From Tomocerus qinae (taxonomy: Eukaryota; Arthropoda; Collembola; Entomobryomorpha; Tomoceridae), in NCBI GenBank assembly GCA_020055645.1, contig CM034547.1:70218884-70282883 (forward strand): a stretch of DNA of 64,000 nt, in the 5' to 3' direction. Below the pieces are notes generated by a model, which saw only the letters and a list, made by a program, of their open reading frames with translations, made no database searches and had not been told where the DNA came from. Position 1 is the first letter of the stretch; every line of letters starts with the position of its first letter. Below are positions 25,324-38,200 of the stretch, piece after piece. The translations under genes and the position numbers were made by a program.

Positions 25324-27135
25324 TCACATTCGGGGTTTAAAAAATCTATCAAAGATGCTGACCATCTTTATTAATTCGTCTGCAAGTTAAAATGAAAAAT
25401 TTTGTTAGATCAATTATCATTACCAGGACCCAAGTTCGTTAAATTCCAAGTCCATAATATCTTATGGGCATGAATGAAACATAAACACTCACCGTCACCA
25501 TCTTCAAATGACTTCACAGTATTTCCAGCCCTATTGTAAGGAAAGAATTCTGTCTTGCTTTCCACTTTCCCCTTTTCATTAGTAACACGAGTAGTGATTT
25601 CTTTCCCTTCGTTTGTTTCCTTAACGAGTTTTTCTTTGAGTTGCCATTTCTAGTTCAAAAATGTTACAGAATGTTTTTTAAAATAATATCAATGACAGGA
25701 TTTAATAATTCCTCCATCGGTACGTGCTTACCCCATTAGTAAAGCTGTAGCTAGACTGGCTGCTTGTGCGGGTTCGCATTGACTGTGACTGATTTGGTTG
25801 GGGTACCACTAGTTCGTAATCAAAAGCATCAATCAGTACAAAGAGTTAGTAAAGTGGACATAATTTAATACTAAGAAATAATCAATAACAATCATTATTA
25901 TGTAGTTAGTTTTACATTGAGTGGACTGAGGATTTTTTTCATCTCTAAGTAATGGCAGTTCATTCAAATCTAACTTGTTTTGTTTATATCTAAAAGACAA
26001 AAGAAACATTTCCAACAAGAACAAGAAACCGAATTTAGCAATAAGTACATTATTAAGGTCATTTAACATACAGATCGTCCAAAATCGTATCAATCTTTTC
26101 ATTATCAGTTGGTGGTGAATCCGATTTTAAAATCTGATCTCTTAGGTTAGCATTTCGATCACATCTTCCTTTTGACGCTGTTTCGCTACTGCTTTCCTGA
26201 TCGTCGAATGTATTTGAGTGATATCGTGGTGTGATATTGATATTGTCCTCCAACATCCCAAAACCAGAACGATTAAAGAATTCACTGCCTAATGAAAGCA
26301 GATATTTTTTCACTTTACGCAAATACCCACGATTTGACATAATAAAAAATATCAATCTGGAATCTGGATACCTACTAGCACCAATTGAACTTACCAACAC
26401 AAACTAATAGCCATTAAATATTAGTATTACCGATTATTTAAGACCGTACCTTCAAAAAATTGATTTACATCGTGCATAGACCTTTCCATATCCCGAAACA
26501 TTTCACCAACAACAGAAAATAAATCCCCAAATATCATGGCAGGTCTAAAATTAAAAAACATAGCAATAATATATAGCTGTTTTACAAAATTGCGGTAAAT
26601 GGTCGAAATACTAGATACGTTACCTACCTTTCATTATGATGAGAAGGATTACAGTCAAAGTCATGTCTGGTAATAATATTCCTGCTGGAAAAAATCACAT
26701 TATCACATTACTTCTAAGTAACTGGACAAAATAATAATATAGTCAATAGTTTAACATCGTCGGGCCTAAGACTTCTGTGTATTACATGGGTGGGTGCGTA
26801 TTCAGTATTCTATCCATGTTAATAGTGAATACATGCCTATGGTTGACTATGACATAATTTCGCAACCTTTTTATTATTGATATTATTGAAAATGATGACT
26901 TTCGAGCGAAGACTTACTGATTATCGGGATATTCAAAATTATCTTGCAATGTTCTATCTTGACTTGGGGACTTATACAAGGGGCTATAAAATTGTGGGCT
27001 TTTCCTGTCCTGTAAAAAATTCTCCTCCTGCATGTATAACCTTGGCGGATTGATTTTAGACTCTGGTTTAACTTCGGGATCTTCGGGTTTCCTTGCCCCA
27101 ACAAATCGACTGAAGAAGTTTCTCAAATTATCCAT
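25324..27135 (-). CDS. HAX1: HAX1 (HCLS1-associated protein X-1) homologue
   Basis: Eight minus-strand exons join in frame: 27135-26918, 26684-26628, 26544-26450, 26288-26072, 25989-25916, 25808-25732, 25649-25493 and 25379-25324, encoding 316 residues with TGA at 25324-25326. Family marks are the N-terminal MDNLRNFFSRFVG (vertebrate MSLFDLFRGFFG type), a central IFGDLFSVVGEMFRDME segment, NLRDQILK (vertebrate TLRDSMLK), the strand-forming WQLKEKLVKETNEGKEITTR segment (vertebrate KITKPDGIVEERRTV type) and the C-terminal MVSIFDRFFKPRM (vertebrate SILDLFLGRWFRSR). HAX1 is known as a mostly disordered, mitochondria-associated anti-apoptotic protein that also binds the cortical cytoskeleton. The acidic stretch near the vertebrate N-terminus is not seen. 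Exon 2 has a tandem CAGCAG acceptor, so two forms differing by one residue are possible. The assignment rests on several aligned blocks recalled from the family. Confidence 0.82.
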
Positions 27136-27297
27136 TTTTAGTGTGTTTTTGATTTGTCTTCTACCAGTGACCTGAGACCTGCAACCTGAGGGAGAAAAAT
27201 TACAGCTTTGAATTTTGACAACTGCAATACACCTTCAATCTTTGATGACTAGACCTAAGCCATTGTTGGTTTGATGAAGACTGAGATAGTAATAATA

Positions 27298-27716
27298 GAC
27301 GTTTCCCACAATTCCAGGATAACACAGGCAGGTACTGTAGTCATTTCAATACCTATTCATATTAATTTAGTGACCGGTCACCAATTGTGGGAAACCTCTA
27401 TTGATTTTATTTATAATATTGAATATAGTTTTTAGTACAAAATAAATACAAGTTAATGGTTAAAGAGCAAATCGAGTACCAACAATCCACAATCCGTTTT
27501 GTGTTAAGCAGAGTTCAAGCTGTTCCAGGAGTACTCTGCATTCAGTATTCGTTGTTCGTCACTTTTCAGCTGTCCAATACAGAAATCCACAGGTCCTCGG
27601 TTCAAGCTTCCAATAGATGTTTCCCACAATTGGTGACCGGTCACTAAATTAACATGAATAGGTATTGAAATGACTACAGTACCTGCCTGTGTTATCCTGG
27701 AATTGTGGGAAACGTC
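27298..27716. mobile_element. TA-flanked nested foldback element (Tc1/mariner-type MITE candidate)
   Basis: Arms of 106 bp at 27298-27403 and 27611-27716 are near-identical inverted copies around a 207-bp spacer. Both outer ends are flanked by TA (27296-27297 and 27717-27718), as expected of Tc1/mariner-type insertion. Each arm is itself bounded by an inverted pair of GTTTCCCACAATT, so the motif occurs four times. It encodes nothing. Either two copies of a 106-bp element sit head to head, or one foldback element has composite ends. Confidence 0.7.
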
Positions 27717-28473
27717 TATTTTTCAATCGACGACATCCAACTATCCAACATCAGGAAAAACTTCGTCATTCGTCCAATAATCATCTGGGTTTTTTTATTG
27801 CATCATATCACAAAATTTGGTCTTTCCCGGTAAACCAAACTAAATGGGGCACTTTGATAATTTTCACCAGAGATGAATGATACCTTATACTTATATCATC
27901 ACGTGCAAAAGAGATGATAAAATCGGTTGATCAGATCGGTGAAAGCTTTAGTGAAAGTTTACAGAAATTTTTATTCATTGCACTAGAAATTGTATTGAGT
28001 GAATAAGTGAGTAATACAAGCATGAGAATTTTAAAGTATTTATATGATAATAATTATTGAGTAAGTCATACAATAAGCAATATTAATATACGTGACAATC
28101 AAACTTTCCGTTTTCTTCTACCATGACTGCACTACATAATGTGTCCCTTTCTGTACATGACCAGTACTTTTTTTGGTCTTTGAATTCTTTAACTATAAAT
28201 ATAACCGTTTCTGGCCAGTTGTTGGGTCACTTTGTTCTTCGTTTTAGAAGTAAATAAAGTACAATACGATGCCATTTTTTTCCTTATGTATTATTGTGTT
28301 GTGCACAGCCTCAAGTTGGAGTCTACGACTTACCTTCTATTCCCTCTTGCATTCATTATCAGCAATCTAAATATCTGATAATAAAATGGTAATCTACCAA
28401 GGCAGTAACTTAGATTAGGAGAGAAAAAAATGCAATATCTTAAATGAACTGTATAACGTAAATTGCCCACAAT

Positions 28474-28498
28474 TATAAGGAGTACATTTCCTTATAAC
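28474..28498. repeat. short inverted repeat beside the tandem array
   Basis: TTATAAGGA and TCCTTATAA pair around a 7-base loop, ending two bases before the tandem array. It may mark the end of the element that carries the array. Confidence 0.45.
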
Positions 28499-28500
28499 GT

Positions 28501-28681
28501 GTTGACAAAAAGGTGTTGACAAAAAACCGTTAAAAATGTTGTTAACAAAAAGGTGTTGACAAAAAACCGTTAAAAATGTTGTTGACAAAAAGGTGTTGAC
28601 AAAAAACCGTTAAAAATGTTGTTGACAAAAAGGTGTTGACAAAAAACCGTTAAAAATGTTGTTGACAAAAAGGTGTTGACA
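28501..28681. repeat. 40-bp tandem repeat, 4.5 copies
   Basis: Units begin at 28501, 28541, 28581, 28621 and 28661 (the last cut at 21 bases). Each unit contains GTTGACAAAAAGGT followed by a longer relative that starts GTTGACAAAAAACCG. Only one base differs among the copies that I can see (GTTAAC at 28541-28546), so the array is recently expanded or kept uniform. It has no open frame of note. Confidence 0.9.
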
Positions 28682-29299
28682 ATTAGGGGTTCTTCCATAT
28701 AACAATATTATGTTTGTGCAACAAATAAACGATTAATAACTTGAGTTCTTCATCCTCTTTGTTTTAAAAACTCGACTAATGCAATAGCCGTCGCGTGCAA
28801 TGTTAGTCAATGTTATGGTGAAATAAAGAATTCATAAAATCATTAACTGATTACAGCTTTAACACTTTTAATGCTTTCAAAATCGAAAATGATTGGAGAT
28901 CAACATTTTAATTAGGTTTTCATGGCTTTTGTTGATGTACATGTATTAGCACAGACAGAGATACTGTTAGTTATAGCATCCAAGAGATAGGAAATAGTAA
29001 GCACCTTGTACGCGTGTACAGATTGGCATTTCGCTTCTTCATGGCAGTCAATTATAGTGTCGCGTCGCGATTGCATTGTAAATACACCACAAAAGGGTAG
29101 TAATTTTGAGATAGTGCTGTAAATAAGCATGGTGAAGTTAATTTGATTTGATAATTAGTTAAGAGAGGTTGTTAAACAAGGAACTTGATACTGTAATTGT
29201 AAAATTGTAAGTATTTAAATGTACAGGAAAGTCAAATCTAAATTATTCAGATCAGAAGAAACTGCAAATCGGCATTGATTAAACATTCAAATAACATTT

Positions 29300-32200
29300 T
29301 TATATTTTTGGAATGTAGACACTGGATGACAATGCTGGCATATTTCCCTTGGCGTCTTTCATTATTGCGTTAATATTCGGCCCTCCATCTTTCCTCTGTT
29401 AAAATCCAAAAAAATATTAAGTTTTAACGGATCCCAATTGTCTATCATATTTATGTTATTACTGCATAAATAATATTTCACCTCTTTATCAATTTTATCG
29501 AATTGCTGAAATAATTGTCTATATTGCACATTTTTTGGAGAAATGTCAACTTCTAAGGGAAGATTCTGTCTGACGAGTTTGGGGTGCGTGTGGTACAATG
29601 AGACGATGACTCTATCAGCCACACGACGCACACTTTCGGACGGTTGGTTCAGGGCTGACACTCCGAATTCCACAAAATCTCGAGCTGTCATCCCACTAAA
29701 CATCAAAAATTATGCAGACTATTTTACAAAATACATCATTAACGATGTCAATTATTATTTTTAAACAGTATTTTATTCCAAAAATTGGACACCTAAAGCT
29801 TTTAACAATTATTGGCAGCGTTCGATAAGTTTCTACAGATAAACCTCGATCACCTCACCAATATCGAGGAATAGGAAGTAGGTTACGTGAATCATTACTC
29901 ATTAGTAGTAAAATAGTATTCATTTTCTCATACTTCGCGTAAATACATTTGGTATCATTATTTCTGTCCCTTACCTGTGCTTTTCGGACGATAAGCCATA
30001 TACATTGAGTAATTCGTCGACCATTTCTGCTTTACTTTGTGCCAGCCTCGGATGAACAGGAGTGTCAAATGGTTTCGTCAGATGAACAGAAATTACATGT
30101 AAACTCCTGTGAAAACCATGTCATTTAGAATATCAAAGGTGAGAGAAAGAATATAAAATTGTAAATATATGTACATATTACAGACATAAGCAGTGAATCT
30201 TATTATTATTTTTTAGGTATACTTATCCACAAACAGACATAGGATGGTAAGGCACGTAAGCATAATATAGTAAAGCAACCTAACTCATAAAGTTTAATAT
30301 TATCCCATAATATAGGATTATTACAATTACATTGCTGTTAGAGAACATTAGTTATTTATAGAGGTTCACAGCCCTTACTGCTAATAATGGCCATTATTAT
30401 CCATTATACGGAGTTTGGGAAAGGCGCATTAAAGTTGTAAATGCAAGGAAAACTTATAATAAAGGATTTTCAACATTTTACTTACCTTATGTGCTGACAA
30501 GATTGTAGCCTTAATATGCAATCTGTTGCCACTTTGTTCTTTCCTAATGCAGTGTCCCCCGATTTTGACAGCAATTCAGGCAAAATTCTTTCCAGTCCCT
30601 GACTCAGCTCCGATCCTGCTAGTCTGTTCGGAAGCCAATTGAAAACATTTTGCTTGTCAATTTTGCAATTCCTGTTACAAGAATATTTTTTGTTCACTCA
30701 CCTATGTTTTTTTGAAAAATCGTCCATCATATAAATTAACGTCTGAATAGTCAAATTGAATACACTAAAAATTGTGTCTTTTATGGTCCTTTGTAGGAGG
30801 AGGCTGGCAGCTCTAAATATTTTTGATGGTGGATCAGCTTCTGAAAAATAACAGTTTTCTAATATTAGTTGACCCTTTGCAGTTAGTTTTAACCAAAGGA
30901 AGTTATTTAATTTTACTTAATTTATTTTTACTATTCTTATCGCCTCGTTTATAGTCCGACAGTGTCTTTTGCAAGCATTTCAGTCCGTCTTCTTTCACAG
31001 CAAAATTTTTGGAAAATATCTTTTCAACCTGTGTGCCCATTATATCATCATCATCAATAAAACTGGAGTAATCGCAACTGATTGTATGGATAAAGACGAG
31101 GGACAATGATATATTAATCAAGATAAGGGAGGAGACAAATTCTCACGAGCGGTTCTCCAAAGACTTGAATGGGCAAAGCAGCATAGCGGCGTGCTCTCTC
31201 AGATAAATTAGAGATTTTGGAACAAGGACATGCTGCGGATTTCTCTTCCCGGTCACGACTCTCTCGATCTCTGCTGTCCACAGTCATCGGCCGTCTCTTT
31301 CTGCAATGTACCCCAAGAATACATAATATTATACGTTTCTGTGCTATAGGGCCTAATTATTTATCATTCTCTTGTGATCTCCCTACCACGTCTCATTCTC
31401 AATACTTAAATATTACTTAAGAACATTATTCGCCAACTCTTGCAGATGTTCCACAAGAATTTAAATACGGCAATGCAATCTTACAGTGCCCCATGAATAG
31501 GTACGTAGTGCTCAGAAAAAATTCTTGTTTACACAACTGTGAAGCAAACAAATGCAAAGTTAACTTTTCCAGCCTCATGAAACCGTTTTTGGAAAACCTT
31601 CGGAATAACATTTTTTATAATAGTAAGATGACTGCTCTTATTCATTAGATAGAGAGTACAGATTTTCATTTATTGAATTTACAATATTTACTTTCATTTT
31701 GATAATAATATAAAAGTTGACTCACTTGACAAAAAGCGGAGGAAATTTCGGTTCGTCGTTACTGTAATAGCCGGACTCTTTCTTCTCATTATCAGGAGTC
31801 GTTAGCCTCGATGAGAAACGGTCGCTGGTTGTACTCTCTAAGGAATCACAAATCACACATAACTTTTTAAGTATCAACCTAAGTACCCAGTAGTATACCT
31901 AGCTAATTCTTTAGCAGCTGTAGCCAAACATTTAGTCCACCATATTTTTCTCGCACGAAACGGAGTTGCAGAGAAGCATAATCACGTATAACGTACGGAG
32001 CCACCAGGATGAGTCACAGACTCGTATACAGTAACTTTCCTCCCAGTAAAACAACTATAGTCTCTATAAAGGACAGGATTTTAGTTTCTATTTCCAATAG
32101 TGAACTCCTTTTCAAACTTAACTGCGACATGCTATTAACTTTTATATTAAAGCAAACTTAAATAGTCTCCTACTCAGTTCATACACAAGCCTCTCTATCT

Positions 32201-35200
32201 ATAGCCAAGTATTTTAATTAAAAGTATAAGTGTACTAAAAGGAGACCTGAATGCTGACCTGGAGTCGATGCAGCGGACATGGGAGCAGGTGGCAAAGACA
32301 ACTCCGTCACCGAGCGAGTCATTCCGGGAAGACCACTGATTTTACCAGGCTCATCATTGTCAGGGAGTCTCTACTCAAGCAGAAAAACAAGTTTTCAGCA
32401 TGGACGAGGTCCGATGAATTATAAAAGACATGGATTTGACTTGGGTAGGGTTCAGTGTTACAGGTGTTCTCTAATGCACTGCAGGATGCTTATGGCTTTT
32501 GTGCTGCATGAATAACAATATTAGATTTATTCAAAAACCAGGGTCACTGCGACCTTTTAGGCTATCTTTTGCTATTGCAGCTTCTACGTTGTAGCAGCTC
32601 TTTTTCATGAAAGAAAAATGTTATTTATTTCTATCCTCACAGAATGCACAATCGATACATTTTAGAATTGTTATCAGGTTTGAAATTATAAGTTAGTAAA
32701 TGTAGTTTATATATCGTGGTGTTCGTACGGAAAATAAAATCTTTCAGAGAAATCTAACATTCTAAAATTGATTATTGGAGTGGGTTACTTCTATAGTCCG
32801 GTGAAAGGAAATTATTCATAATGTGACTCATACCTTAAAGGGGATGACCTAAACCAAAAGCAGAACAAATTCACTTTCACAAACCGGAACACATTCTAAA
32901 GGTAGAATAATTCCAAAAGAAAGCATGCAAATGACACCCTAAGGCATGATTGTGTTAATTTTTAATATCACATTAGGTCACTTTCTATCATTACGTATGT
33001 ATTAGCCTTCGATATGGCACAAGACGGTAAAGAAGTAGGTTCTGGAGGGAGTTCTTACAGATAAAATTCTTTTTGATGTCATGAAAAATCATGAAAAAGC
33101 AGATGTCTCTGCCTTTATGCACCTTTTTATTTTACAAAAGTAATCTACAGGGTGTACGCGAAAAATGTACAACTTTTTAGATATACTTTAATTCCAAAAA
33201 GTTGTGTATGTTTTGCGGACACCCTATAAGCTTTAAAATTAGGAAGTTTTATTGACATGATTTTTCTCTTGAAAAAAACATCGTACCAATGAAACTACCT
33301 AATGCCGATCCTGAAAAGGAAGGCACCAATTGAAAATTGGATATTTAATAAACCATGTACAAATGGATGTTCTTGAGTGCGTGTGCATTGTGTCTGCTTT
33401 GGTTTCCTTTGGAAAACTCTACCTTATAAGGATTTTTTGCGTTCAATGTGTCCGGTTCATTTAAGATAATTTATTCCCCAGTATGGGACAACTTTCTACT
33501 CAGACAGACAGTAATTATTCATTAAATCATAAAATATATAGTTCGCTGTCATCAATAATCAGATATAGCTACAGAAGATGTTTATCATGTGCACTGGAGT
33601 GTCATTGGGACAGAGAAAGAGTAACAGAAGGAAGAAACGGAAGTGAGGAAGGGCGTCGTGTGTCTGCAGTGTACCCCATTTGGTTCGAGAAGCTCTTTGA
33701 TCCGGAGTGACTTGTACAGTTCATCTCGGTACGTATCCATCTGGATTTTCTTTTCCTTGGCTCTCTGGAAGTCCTCTCGGCTGGCAGCGATCTGCTTCTC
33801 CAGTTGATACTTGGCCAACATTTCTCCAGACTTTCTCAAATGTTCCATCGTCGACTTCAACTTGCTGGCGTAGTCAAATCGCTCATCTGAAATCGATACG
33901 ACATACTTTTTACGTTCAAATTGAGTGAAAAGACAGAAAGCCACGGAGGGAGTCGACCCAACCGCACATCCCACTCCATTCCTCTTTCCAGACCAAAGTA
34001 AAGTATAATATTTCATCCATTAACTCTAAACTTCAATATCTGTAAACTGCACCCGCCATTTTTTTAACCCAACTCTATAGCTAGTAAACAGGAGAAGAGT
34101 TAAGCAGACGTCTGGACAGGACTCGGGTATTCTGTCAGTCGGGTAGGTCGGTTCTATTTGCAGATCTAAGTTGAAGGCAATGGTAGTTGTAAATACAAAG
34201 TAAAAGTTTATGGGCACAAGAGACTGTCGATTCACTCAATCCCGCAAAAGTTCCTTGTGAAATGTTTTCTTGAAAATGGGAATGTGGAAATTGAAACGTT
34301 CCAAAGAACAAGATCAACTTTTCCCACATTTTACTAAAATGTTAAAAGTGGGAAACCTTAAATACCTATGTAATTTCCGAAACGTTTTTGGTTTGGTGGA
34401 AAGTCTCCCAGCATTGCTCTGAATGTGACTTTCTCCATTCGGAGTAAAGTGAAAGAAAATAATATTTTAGCATAACATACGTTTTCATGTTTAGGTTTAA
34501 GTACCCAACTATAAACTTGTGTTATTATATGTATTTCCGTACCCGCTTGTTTTTTGCAGCTGGATCGTTACTCAGCGTGTACAACTTCTACAAGGATTCG
34601 TTAATATCTGTATACACATTTATCCTTCTATGATAATGTATATTTAGCCAGGAAAAAAGAGTATGCATGCACGGTAGTTCAAATAAAAGTAAGAACTATG
34701 TCGTTCATTCAATTTCCAGATATTCCGGGTGATAAAGACAGAGATGAAGACGGTGGTAGCTTGGTAAAGCGTAACTTGGGTATATTATGTGAACTGTGAA
34801 GGGAAATGGGAATTCCTGAGTCATAACAGAGTTCGGGTAGAGCAATTCACTTACCCGCTCTGTTTTGGGCAGACACCGATAGTACATATGTATGTGTGAT
34901 GTACTTATTTGACTGTTTGCCAAGTTAGATAGGAGTGGAGTACCATTGGGATACAATCAATCATAAGTATAGACACATAAAAGCCAATTGTCATGAAACT
35001 CTTAAAGAACGAAAAACATTTCAGGTATGCGGTGTCAGCGATAGTAGTTAGTCATAACAGCTGACATTTGTAATCGCGAGTAGGACGGAAGATCAAATTG
35101 ACAGAACTCACCGAGCACAGCTTCCTGTTTCTTTTGGTCCATTTTTCTCACGAGGTCTTGCACTTCTGTGTCGACATACATGGTGAAAGCCAAGTCGTCG

Positions 35201-38200
35201 TAGGGCGAGAAAAGACTTTTATCCCGCTCACTTTGACTCGTCTCCTCGAAAGAAATCAGCGTGGCGGAGCGTATCATCTCGTCGTCGTCGTCCAGCTTCT
35301 CGCCCAGAAGATTTATGGCCACAAGAGCTACCTATAAAGTTCACAGTTCGCATTACATCCTCTTTTATTCCTTTTCTATGTTAATTCCATCCTTTTGACA
35401 ATGAACCTATGGAAGATCTCTGTTCCTCCATTACACAACTTTTATGACGTGGTGCATCTGCTAAATTGCTTTCTCCAAGGAGAAAGTTATACTTTAAATT
35501 TAAGTTATTTTCTCTCCGGGGAAGCCTATGCAGCTACATATTGTAATTGACTTTCTCTGCAGAGAAAGTTAACAGATTAGTTATCTTTGTGTCCTCAACT
35601 TTATTTCGCAGACATAAATACCTACACAAGGATACGTCTTTCCGAAAGAGCAGTTTTGACACAAAAGCAGTTAACCAAATGCAGAGAACTAATCAAACTC
35701 CAGTGAAAAAGTAATTGGAAGAGAAAGTGGAGTCTTTCAGGTGTGAGACTTGACATAAATCATGTATGAGAGAACGGAGAGAAAAGAAGTTTAGTGAAAG
35801 TGTACGGAGGAGGAGAAAATTCTGGAGATTGTCCAGTAAGTGGCCTACCTGGTGATGTCGGTTGTACTTGTTCTTGTAGTTGTTATGGAGCAGTAACTTT
35901 ACAAAGGCTCCGTTGCATTCGACGCTAATGGACTTGAGTTCCCTGGCCTTAAAGCCTGTGCTGTGATTAGTCGACATTGTAACGTGGCCAAGAAGAATGA
36001 AATGGACTTTTTCCAAATCCACTTTCCCCGTTTGAATTTCATTTCTGTCTCCTTCACCCAAAAATTCCCCAATGAACAACTCGATTTTCTCCGCTGAAAT
36101 TAAGTTAGTCAAGTTTAGTATACCAATTCATCCAGCACCCGAACCAAATAAACAACAACGTCACCGCACACACCACAATTCTCTTCATATGAGAAATTCT
36201 AACATCGCACAAAGGTCGTAAACAACAAATTACACTAATCAGGTCTTAGCCTACTTGTTTCACCGGAAATTAAATTTATAAATACCAATGACAATATGGA
36301 ACCTTCGAAAACCTTTTCCCCAACTTTGATTTTACATTTTGGAAGGAGAAAGACCATTGCAACTATTTTTCACTGGTATTTATTTACTAGGTTTGGTTAA
36401 TTAACGGAGGTAACGTAGTTTTTCTCTTGCCGAAAGATAAAACGGGAAGTTTAGTCATTACAAGGTTTTATTTTGTAAAACAATGATTTAGAATTGTTTA
36501 TGCAAATACCAAGTCCCTGGTGCAATAATATAAGTAATTTATGTAGGCTATGACGCAAGTTTCCCAACTTTTCACTTAGCATTTATTGCTTAATGTTGAT
36601 GAGGATACTGTATGATAATATTATTCGGAATAAAAGCCAGGACGTTGTTGGCAGCCTGTTCCTACTGTGAATTGTTATTTACAATAACATTTAATTTAAT
36701 ATGCTGTGTGTTTCCTGCAGCAGATGTTACGTGTAGATTGGTTAACGAACACATGTAGCTGAGCATAAGCTGCTTAACAATAATAACCTAATTTCACGTA
36801 ATAAAACATGGCATAGAATGAAACGAAACCACCCGCAGACTTAGTTAGCGCACAGACTACGTGCCTTTCCCAGACAATAAATATTTCCACGTTGATTCAA
36901 CTCTGGCTAGTTAGTGTAGAAATAGAAGTGGAACTAATAAAAGGCCATTAAGGAAATCGTTTATGAGATGCGGCGGGAGATAGCCGGCGGAAGAAGTGTG
37001 TGTAGTGAGAGTCGTTAATAGAATAGGAATCGGTGGACGGAATTTAAGTGGGCTCACGTATGAGGTATTGGTGGGCGAGGAGTTGGATGTGTCCGAGTCT
37101 CGCTCTTGACTCCAGGTGCAGAATTAATTCCTGAGGCTCTGTCTTTGATGACGACTTGGCAGTCTTCCACCCGTTCACCGTCGGTCCATGTCTCTCCAGC
37201 TCTGAGCCCAGAAACGCCGGCTCTTCACCTGAATTGAATAAAATATCACCATTGTCACATCCATGCATACAGATATCCTCACTAACTACACTTCTTTCCC
37301 TCTGCATCAATCCTCTGTGCTTTCATTTCAACACTCACTGTTGATTGTCTTCTCTGTCTTTCTACTTCACTCTCTACTTACCACTACCGTAAATACTCAA
37401 TTAATTCCAAGTCTTATTTGCCACTCCGTAACTTAAAATTATCTTACTGGTATCAACACTCTAAATTACAGTAACACTAGTTTCGGTGATAACCAATTCA
37501 GTATTATTAACTTTTATTGCAAGAGTAAAATTGTATTTCCATGATCCAAACTTTTTCGTCTGTTGAAAATTCCTCAGATAAATGGAATACTTTTATTTAC
37601 CTCAAAACAATTAAAGATAAATAGTTAAAATTCTTACATACATTAAGAAAAATGTTATTAAATTATTATTGTTACTTTGAGGTTTAATTGTTTAAAATAG
37701 ACGTATACACAAAACAACTGATTAAATGTTTAATAATAGAGCTAGAGACTTATAAAACTTGGAGTTTAATGGAGCGATTACGGTTTTCTCATATTGCATT
37801 AAGTACTGGTGGTGTTGCCAACATATGGCAGCTGTAGAAGAATTGGCCAGGGCCATAAAAATTGTAATGCATTAGATATGAGCTGCAGTCGCCGTCAAAA
37901 ATGGTTTAGAAACGGTAATAGAAGTAGAATAAATGAAGACGGAGAGAAAGAGAGGTTTGTTGAGAAGGGAAAGTGACAGATGAAGTAAACTGAAGAGACA
38001 GACAAGTTAAATGTCAGCATGTCAAGACTTTTTCCTTTCCTTCCATTTTTCATTCCTCATGACTTTTGCAAACAGACTTTGAAGGGACGTGAGTGTATGC
38101 CTAAGCCCATCTCATCCCTACGTATGAAATTTTTCATTTGTTTTCCCAAAGTTGCATGCATAGTGTATGCTAATCGATAAAGTTTTTATTTACGACTCAA

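Larger units (their letters stand above)
27136..29299. other. intergenic between HAX1 and CEP104, repeat-rich
   Basis: This region carries the HAX1 promoter side and the 3' flank of CEP104. It contains the nested inverted repeat at 27298-27716, an inverted repeat at 28474-28498 and the 40-bp tandem array at 28501-28681. I see no gene. Confidence 0.55.
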
